From: Hepatocystis sp. ex Piliocolobus tephrosceles | Lineage: Eukaryota; Apicomplexa; Aconoidasida; Haemosporida; Plasmodiidae | Reading direction: 5' to 3' | DNA length: 23,321 nt | Assembly: GCA_902459845.2 (NCBI GenBank) | Contig: CABPSV020000205.1 | Coordinates: forward strand, 1 to 23,321 | Shown: piece after piece, positions 10,520 to 20,033 of the stretch | How positions within the stretch are numbered: position 1 is the stretch's first letter | Layout of the letters: each line of letters starts with the position of its first letter | Translations under genes and position numbers: made by a program | The notes under the pieces: generated by a model | Database searches by the model: none | The model's input: only the letters and a program-made list of their open reading frames with translations | Told to the model about the DNA's origin: nothing

Positions 10520-10645
10520 ATGTGTAAGTGATAAATAAATGAATAGTAAATGAATAGTAAATGAATGAGTAAATGAATGGGTAAATAAATGGATAAATGA
10601 ATAAATAATGAATAAATAAATAATGAATAAATAAATAATGAATAA
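10520..10645. repeat. Degenerate TAAATGAA low-complexity tract
   Basis: Short, imperfectly repeated words (taaatgaatag, gtaaatgaatg, aataaataatg) run for about 125 bp between the ApiAP2 3' end and the VPS9 promoter. Reading the minus strand gives a spurious Ile/Leu/His/Tyr-rich frame. It is probably slippage debris. Confidence 0.7.
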
Positions 10646-10871
10646 AAAAAAAAAAAAAAATGATGTCTCTTAATAATAGTAAAATGATCAATAAGATAAA
10701 TTATGTATAACATTAATTATAATATAATGGAAAGAGTTCAAGTTAAATAAAAATCAAAATATAATTATAAAAATTTAAAAAAGCAATTAAAGAAAAAAAA
10801 AAAAAAAAACATATTAACAAGTTCTAAGTATATAATTTATACACTATATCAAACCAAAATCATAAAGAAAT

Positions 10872-10873
<2 letters not shown>

Positions 10874-10921
<48 letters not shown>
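10874..10921. repeat. Poly(T) tract of 48
   Basis: An uninterrupted T48 lies about 90 bp past the stop codon of the ApiAP2 gene (its template orientation gives A48 in the transcript). It may lie in the 3' UTR or mark the poly(A)-site neighbourhood. Length is likely variable. Confidence 0.85.
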
Positions 10922-10922
<1 letters not shown>

Positions 10923-10978
10923 AAAAAATTTAAGTGCTTATAATAACTATTAAAAGATAAAAAAAAAATGTAGTAATG

Positions 10979-11001
10979 TTTTTTTTTTTTTTTTTTTTTT
11001 T
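10979..11001. repeat. Poly(T) tract 6 bp past the ApiAP2 stop codon
   Basis: T23 on the plus strand, which is an A23 run on the coding strand starting six bases after the TAA at 11010-11008. The transcript therefore has a genomically encoded A-tract at the very start of its 3' UTR. Oligo-dT priming there could mimic polyadenylation. Confidence 0.85.
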
Positions 11002-11007
11002 GCCATA

Positions 11008-14000
11008 TTAATAAGAAGTGTTATATGATTGCAAATCAAGGGAATGAATCATTAGACTTTGATTTTCTAATGACTGTGCTGATGGTAGTATATTATTCAA
11101 AATTTCAGTACTGAACAATTTAAGATATGGCATAAGTGGTGATACTCCTATAGCATTTTGCGTATACTCTATATGATATTTTAAAGACTGTTCCTTTCTT
11201 TTTTTTTCTGTATTTATTATATAATCTATTTTTATATTATTTTCTATACTCAGGCATTGATATATATGGAACACTTTAGGTATACAATTCATTAATAGGT
11301 CATTCAAACAAATTATTATGGCTGCTTTAAGTAATTCATTATATTTATCATCCGTATTTAATATTGTAAAATTATTCATTTCCGTTATCTACAAAGTTAA
11401 AAAAATAAAAATTGTACATATAATAAAAGAGCGGAATATATAAGTGTATGAAAAGGAATTAGTGGTATAAATTGTAGGCATGTATTTTATAGTCTACATG
11501 TACTTATTATATATATAAATGTACATAAATGTATATAGATGTATATATATAAATGCATATAAATGTATATAGATGTATATATATGTATATAGATGAAAAC
11601 TGTGTACAAATAACACAACATATATAAGCGTATAATATGTTTTTAGATACATTTACTATACATAACACAAAAGTGTATATTACCTTTTTGGCATCAGCGA
11701 ACAAATCACTTTCGTTAATGTCGTTAAGTTCGTTAGTTCCATCAGTTTTCATGTTTGTATCCAAAATATTGTCATATATATTTTCACTAAATTCATTTTG
11801 TACATCTTGTCTATTTTTATGTTGATAATTGTGAATAGAAGCCTGATCAGGGCTATAATTATAATCAGAATTATAATTATAATAACTAGAGAAATTGTTA
11901 GTAGTAATATTTTGTTCTTCTAAATTATTTATATAAGTACCAGTGTTTATTTTACTTTGTTTTTTTATCTGATCAATTGCTTCAATACTTAATTTATAAG
12001 CTTCTTTAACACCACGTCTAATAACTGAATAGGCTTTTCTGTATCCATTAATTTTTATACGAAAACATTTATTAGCTTCATCATATATTAGTCCATCAAC
12101 AAATTTACAATTATTTACTTCTTTATTTATTCTTACATCCCTTTGTTCTATCGTTTCTTCTATTATGTTATTAAAATTAAACATTTTATTTTCAGAATCT
12201 ATATTATAATCTTTATATAGTTCATTTTTATTGTCATCATTATTATCGTTTGTGTTACCACTGTCAAAATTTTTACTAGTATAATTATCACTATCATTAG
12301 TATTATTCTCATTTTTTGAAATATTATTATTGTTATAACGACCATTTTCACTACCACTAACACGATTAACATCATTACCATTTTTATTACCATAATTAAT
12401 TTTTGTGTTATTATAACCATAACTAGTGTCATATATACCAGTGTAAATGTCTTCATTCTCATAATTACTATCTAAAGGATAAAATAAATTATTTAAATTT
12501 GGAAATGTTATTGGTTTTTCTTGTGTATTTATAGTACCCATTTTATTTTCTACGTTTGAACCATGTTCATTTAATACTTCGTTCGGAAAATGAAAACATG
12601 GATAATCACTAAAAGAACTAGTCATGTTATTTGGATATATTTTGTTATGTTGTCCTTTGTAATTAGTTATGTTTAAATTTTTATAATTATTTATATTATT
12701 ATTTGTTATATCATTCTCTGCTATATAGCCATTTATTTTTAAATTATTGTTATCGTCATTTTGTGCATTTTTATTAAAACCAGTTTGTTTCGAATTACTA
12801 CCACTGACATTATCACTATTAATAGTTGTACCAGTAGCTGTATCATCAATAATAGTTGTACCATTAGTAGTACCAATGGTTTTATTATTATAACTTAACA
12901 ATTCGTTTGAGCTATTTTCTTTTTTAATAGAATAATCTAAAGTGTTTTGTAATATATTATTATCTCCTTCACATATAACAGAAGGCGAATAGTTTGATAT
13001 CAATCCTGTACTGTTCAATATTTTATTATTTGATAAGGTATTTTGTTGTATATTACTATTATTATTGCTACTGTTACCAGTATTGTTATTTGCACGAATC
13101 ATAGTAACCCCTTTAAACAAACTGTTTTCATTTTTTTTCGGCATATCCAGATCACTAAAAAAAGTAATTAAACTCGAATCTGTGTTAGTACTACTACTAT
13201 TGTTATTACCTTCATCATAAATTAAAGTAGGAGAATTGCTATAGCTACCAATACTGCTAATACTACTACTATTATAAAAAGTACTATTACTATTATTATA
13301 TATAACTGTATCTTCAATACTGTTATTGTTTTTCGATTTACTATTTTTACATTTATATAAATTCTTTTTATATGCAACTTTTTCATCATATGTCATATTA
13401 CTAAAATTTTCATCGTATAACCCAAAACTAGTACCATTTGTTGCATTTTCATTATTCATAAACTTATTATTAATATTATTATTTTTACTGTTCATTATAT
13501 TTTGTATATTTTTTTCCATATAATAATCATAAATATTTGAAGATGTCTTGTTTATTATTTTGTTATTACTATTTTTTAAATTAACATTATTCATCCTTTC
13601 ATTACTAGTATTACTAGTATTATATAATAATTCTTTATCATTACTATTTAAACTATTTATTAAATTAGATTTATTTTTATATTCATCTTCCAATGGTGTT
13701 GATAAAAGTCCGTTACCATTAGTGATAGTAGTAGTAGTAGTAGTAGCAGTAGTAGTAGCAGCAGTAGTAGTAGTGGTAGTAGTAGTAGTAGTAGCAGTAG
13801 TAGTAGTAGCAGCAGTAGTAGTAGTAGTAGTAGCAGCAGTAGTTGTAGTAGTGGTAGTAGAACAATCACTAAGAACATTGGTTTTTTCATCTTTTGAAAC
13901 ATTATTACTGCTATTGTTGTTTTCATTGTTACAATTCACAGCACCAGTAGAATCATTAACAGTTGTATTAACACCGTTTTTGGAATTATATTTAAAATTA

Positions 14001-17000
14001 CTTCCAAGACTTGAATATTTTTGAGGATAGCATTTACCTTTGGTTGTCTCTAAAATATGGTTTCTAAACTCAGCAGCCAGTTTATATGCCTGATACACTC
14101 CTCTGGTTCTAACACCAAATGATTTACGAAAACCACAGACACTAACAGTCCAATAATTTCGTCGTTTATCAAAAAACATTCCTTGTAATTTTGGTAACTT
14201 AGATGCTTGATTTAATATTTCATTTTTTGGTAATCTAATATTTGTATTATTTTCAATTAAAGCATCTATTTTTTCATTATTTTTATTTATGGCTTTATTA
14301 TCTATATTTGAATATTTGTTTTCAGTATTATTTTTAGATCTTCTACCTACTCCACCACTATTACTACTTTGTCGGTTATTGGTACTATTACCGTTATATA
14401 CTATTTCTTTCATCATATCATTAGCTTTTTTTAAACTATTTTCATTATACACTCTATCTTTATTATTCATTCCGTTGTATAAGTCACTACTCGAATCAAT
14501 ACATCCGTTGTTATAATTTCCAAAGAAACCACTGTCTCTATTTTCATTCGTATTGTTTCCGTTTATAATACCATTTAACATATAATTGTTATCACAACTT
14601 ACTTCTTTTTTTACATTTTTTAATAAACCATGAGAACCATTATATACATCTTTTGAATATGGACTATTACTATATACTAACCCACTGTTATTATTATTAT
14701 TATTATTTAGTTTACTTTTTTTTTTTAATTGACCTTCTAGTTTTGTGTAATCCATTTTATACCGTTTTTCACCATTAACAAATTCACTATGCAATGACAT
14801 TTCGTTATTATTATTTTCGTTGTATGGATTAAGATTTTCAAGCTCTTCTTGATTTAAAGGGGAGAATAGTGTCACCATTTCGTTGCTGTTTTCATCATTT
14901 GATTGTCTTATCGAACTATTATTATTAATATCATTATTGTTATTACTATTTCTTGTCATACTTCTGATAATATTCATGTTGTTGCAAAATTCATTATGAT
15001 GATATTGAAGTAAGTTGTTTTGACTTAACTGTTTTTCATCTGTAAAATCTATTAAGTCTTTATTTTTATTTTGACTTTTTCTTTTTTTTTTATGTTCTTT
15101 ATAATTTAATAATACCGAATCGTCACTTGTTGAATCATCATATATACTAGTACTAGTATTTCCTTTACTTTTTAAATCTGAGTTACTATTATGAGAATAT
15201 AATAAAGTTTCATTATTATCTAAGGATTTATTTTTTTTACTACGTCCTCTTGTCTTTCTTTTTCCTTTTTCGTTACTACCACCATTATTACTATCACTAT
15301 TGTTAACACTATGATTACAGGAATTATTAAAACAATTATAATTACATTCATCATTATTTGTACTATCATTATTAGAACTCATGTTGTTATTATATGTGTT
15401 ATACAAATTGTAAGTACCATTTACACTGGACATGTTATTATACAACGAAGATAAATATGAGTAAATCATTTGAGGTTCCTGCATGTTATTACCATTAGTA
15501 GTAGTAGCAGTAGTAGTGGTAGTATTATTTGACACATTTTTTTGTTCGTCTGTTAATTTATTAGATTTTATATTTTTTAAAAAATTCTGAATAATTTCAG
15601 GAAAATCCTCTATGTATTCACCAAAGTTATTAGACTTCTTTATATAATTAAAATATTCAAGACATTTATTATAAGTTAGTATTACATCATTATTATAATC
15701 AACTGGATTAAAACAACTGATTCTTAAATTTTTGTTTATGTCTTTAAAAAATACAATCCATTTTTTTATATTCTCTTCCCATAAAATCCCTTGTTGCCAT
15801 GGTTTTATACTATGTGCTATTCTCGTTTGTTCAAAAGTGTTAACATAATTATAATTGTTATTACTACTAATAATACCATTATGATTGTTGTTATTCTCAC
15901 TGTTTAGTAGTAGCCTTTTTTTATGTTCCATGTAATTCAAATCTTTAATAACATCATCTAATTCTAAAAGTAAATTTTTATTTTTTTCTTCCACAACATA
16001 CAAAGTATCCTCACCATTACCATCACCATCGTCATTACAAGGCATTTCTCCTTTTTCTTGTTTTCTCTTTTCGTTTTTTTTTTGTTTGTTCAAATGTTCA
16101 ATGCAATTTAAATAAGCGTAATATATTCCTCCTTCAAAGGAGTAGACTATTTGTTCGTTGTCGTTGTCATTGTCTTTGTCGTTGTCATTGTCGTTGTCAT
16201 TGTCTTTGTCGTTGTCATTGTCTTTGTCGTTGTCATTGTCTTTGTCGTTGTCATTGTCTTTGTCGTTGTCTTTGTCGTTGTCATTGTCTTTGTCGTTGTC
16301 ATTGTCTTTGTCTTTGTCGTTTTTATTGTCTTTGTCTTTTTCAGTGTCTTTGTCGTTTTCAGTGTCTTTGTCGTTTTCGTTGTCTTTGCCGTTTTCGTTG
16401 TCTTTGCCGTTTTTGTTGTCTTTGCCGTTTTCGTTGTCTTTGCCGTTTTCGTTGTCTTTGCCGTTTTCACCTTCTTTACGGTTTTCTTCCTTTCCCCCAT
16501 TTTCATCGCTTTTGCTGTCGTTGTTGTAGTTACCACTGTCAATATTTTCAATACAACCAATATCTTCCTTATTAATTTTACATTGAAGTATGAAACACAT
16601 TTTTTCAATACTATAAGAAATTTCATCAATCTTTGGTAATTTGTTTAATATTTTTAATAAATAATAATCAAACGAATCCAGTATACATTTAAAACAATAA
16701 TTATATCCTATTTCTATCCCTTCTTTATTTTTGACACAAATATGTTTTGTTATTTCATTACCATCATTATCCCAATAGGTACATATCCAAATCTTTTTAA
16801 GTTTATTCCATTTTATATTTTTTTTCCATGGTTGCAATTTTAAAGCTATGTCATTGTATTCTTCAAACTGTTCATTCGATACGATCAATTGATTATCCGA
16901 TTCTTTCTTCTTATCACCAATTTGATTAACCTTATTATTATCATCGTTATTTTCATCATATGAAATATCACATAATTCTTTATCATTATTCAAACAAACA

Positions 17001-19981
17001 TTTTCTTTATTCAAGTCACCATTAATTATATTATCAGTAGATTCAGTATTAATATCTGCATTATCATTTGTATCAATTGGATCTCTCATATTAACATCTT
17101 CTTCTTTTTCAGAATTTGGGATATTTATTTTGTTTTGTTCATCATCGTTTAAAAATGGTTCACCATTAGAAGTATCATTTGATTGATGAGTTTTTTCATT
17201 TTCGTTGCTCTCTTCATTTTTTTCCATTTTATAAGTTTGGTTAACTTTATCAACCTCTTCAGATTGATTTTCATTTTGTTGTGTTTGTCCAGAACTTCTA
17301 TTTAATAGGTTATCACCATCATCATCGACGCCCCCCAGTTTTACATTCCTTACTACAAAATAATCTTCATAATTTACAGGATCATTATAATGTATTTTGA
17401 ATAAGTTTTGTATATTCATCGCATAATTGTTTTGAAAGAAGTTAGTGTCCATACATTCTGTTTTATCCAAGTTCGTCATAATATTATGATCATTATTAAT
17501 CCAAGGATAACTACCATATGGTCGATTAACATTCATTACATTTAATTTATCTTGCATTGTCATGTTTTTTAACATAGTAATACCTTTTATAATTTTTTCA
17601 TTATTATCAACACTATTATTGTTTAATATGTTTTTAAGCATTAGATTCAAATTTGGAATATGATAATCAGTTAGATTATCTGTTAAATTTTTATTATTGT
17701 TTTTTATTTTATCATTTTTTATTTCATCAAAACTATCTTCTTTATTTTCGTTATTCATCATTCCTTCATATGATATTGATTTATGGTCATTATTTTTATT
17801 ATTATTACTATTATAATCTATTAAATTATTATATATACCCTTATTATTAATGTTTAATAATCGCTTGTTCGATTTTAAATTAAATATGTCACTATCGTTA
17901 GTACTGTCACAATCATTAGTGATAACATCTTTCTTATCTTGCGTATTTAAAAATTCATAATTGGTTAAATGTTTTGAATTTAATGAATTACTACTACTTC
18001 TTCTTTTACCATTCTTATAGTTATAAATATTCATCATGTTTTTATAACCTTCCATTTTATCATAATGATTAAGAAGACCATTTACTAATTTGTTTTTTTT
18101 TTTAATATTTTCATTATCTGTTTGAAATAAAAAGTTATCATCTTCACATTGTTTATTTAAATTGTTATGATCAAAAGAATTATTTAAAATATCCTTTTTG
18201 TTTTTCTCTTCATCGTTTGGTATTATACCTTTTAACATTTTGAAAAACTTATTACTAATACTACTACTACTACTATTGTCTCCGTTGCTGTTATTATTAT
18301 GATTACTATCATCCTCGCCATTATTTTTTTTCAAATGAGAGTTGTTATTTGTATCTGGTAAAAATGAGTCCTTTTCTGATTCGTTCATAAAATTTGTACT
18401 ATTTAAAAAATAGTTATTTTCTTCATTTATATGATGAAGTATTTTATCATTGGATAGTCCATATGTAATATCATTATTATAGTTGTTATAATTTTCATTA
18501 AACTCGTCGTTAAGGTTGTTATTACCAAAATTATTAATATTATGGTCATAACTACCATTGTTTAATACATTATTATTATTATTATTGTTATTATTACTGC
18601 TATTATTATTATTATTATTATAAAACTCATTTTTGTGAAACTCTGCTCCCACGTTATTCATATGCATGTTGCCTATTAAATTAGTTTGATCATTATTAAT
18701 ACTATTGTTACTATAATTATTATTGTCATTACTATTTTCATTACTAGTGTCATTGTTATTGTCATTTATGTTACCATTTATGTTACCATTTATGTTACCA
18801 TTTATGTTACCATTTATATTACCATTATTGTTACCATTATTGTTACCATTATTGTTGCCATTACCATTATTATTATTATCATCATTATTGTCATTATAAC
18901 TATTGTCACCATTCTCATCATTCAAAATATTATTATTTAGTGAACTTGAGTTCATTTGTTTTAGTTTTGTCAATAGCTTCATATCATTATTTAAAAACAT
19001 CGAACTGTTTTTATAAAAATTAGAAATTCCATTTAATATGGAACCGTAACTATTATTTAAATAATCCACATCGTTTAAAGATTTATGTTTTTTATTCAAC
19101 ATAAAATCAGTATTACCATTATTATCATTGTTGTTGTAATTTATATTTTCATCATTGTTGTAATTCATATTATCATTGTTGTAATTTATGTTGTATTTAT
19201 TGTCGTTACAGTTAAAACTAATACTACTACTGTTACCAACCGTATGTATATTCTGTTGATTACCACAATTTGTACCATCAAAATCATAATATAAATTATA
19301 ATTATTTATATTCATTATATCGTTAAATTTATCCTTACCTACAGATGATAAAGACATAGCATTTTCTTCATTATTCAAATTATTAACATTATTCGAAAAA
19401 TGTGATTTTATGTCATCTTTACAATTTTTTTTATTCTCATTTTTACCTAACCCTTTACATAATTTATCTTGGTTACATATAGATAATTTATTAATACATT
19501 GGACAGCCATTTCATATGCATTGTTATACCCATACACATCAACAGGGAACTTGTTCACTAAAACTTTGTTGTCATAATCATATGTTATTACCCATTCCTT
19601 TTGAATAGAATCATATGAAAGATATTTAAAAATTAATTTATTTTTTCCATGGATATCTGTAAAATTGTGCAAAAAAAAATATAAATTATAAGTATATGTA
19701 TATAGATATACGTGTATAAAAATGAATATTCGCACATGTGCGTGTGCATGATAATTTATACTATGTATATCATTCAAGCAATAAATTTAAAAAGAAACAA
19801 AAAAAAAAAAAAAAAAAAAAAAAATAGTACATTAGTATGGACACATATACGCACGTGGTTATATACTTTTAAGTTTTATTTTTTTTATTCATCATGTCAT
19901 TATATAGATACACATATACCACTTATATGTAAAATATTTCACAATGTAATATTTACAATCACTGTTACTGTACATTTTAAT

Positions 19982-20033
<52 letters not shown>

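Larger units (their letters stand above)
9627..11007. promoter_or_regulatory. Intergenic region: promoter of the VPS9 gene and 3' end of the ApiAP2 gene
   Basis: Both flanking genes run leftward, so this 1.4-kb stretch must hold the 3' UTR of the ApiAP2 gene (right part) and the promoter and 5' UTR of the VPS9 gene (left part). No gene is seen. Next to the VPS9 ATG, 9700-9971 is a run of T-rich tandem repeats. Other contents are (TA)n near 10314-10336, TAAATGAA-type low complexity at about 10520-10645, T48 at 10874-10921 and T23 at 10979-11001. No motif decides a transcription start. Confidence 0.65.

Noticed and set aside
13548..14024. Plus-strand frame of 158 codons rich in Val
   Set aside because: It is the antisense of the Thr/Ala codon repeat and AP2-domain 6 neighbourhood; no independent coding signal.
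16151..16639. Long open frames on the plus strand (Phe-Val and Ser-Leu repeats)
   Set aside because: They are readings of the Lys/Asp/Asn repeat of the ApiAP2 gene in other frames. Composition is purely repeat-driven and no domain appears.
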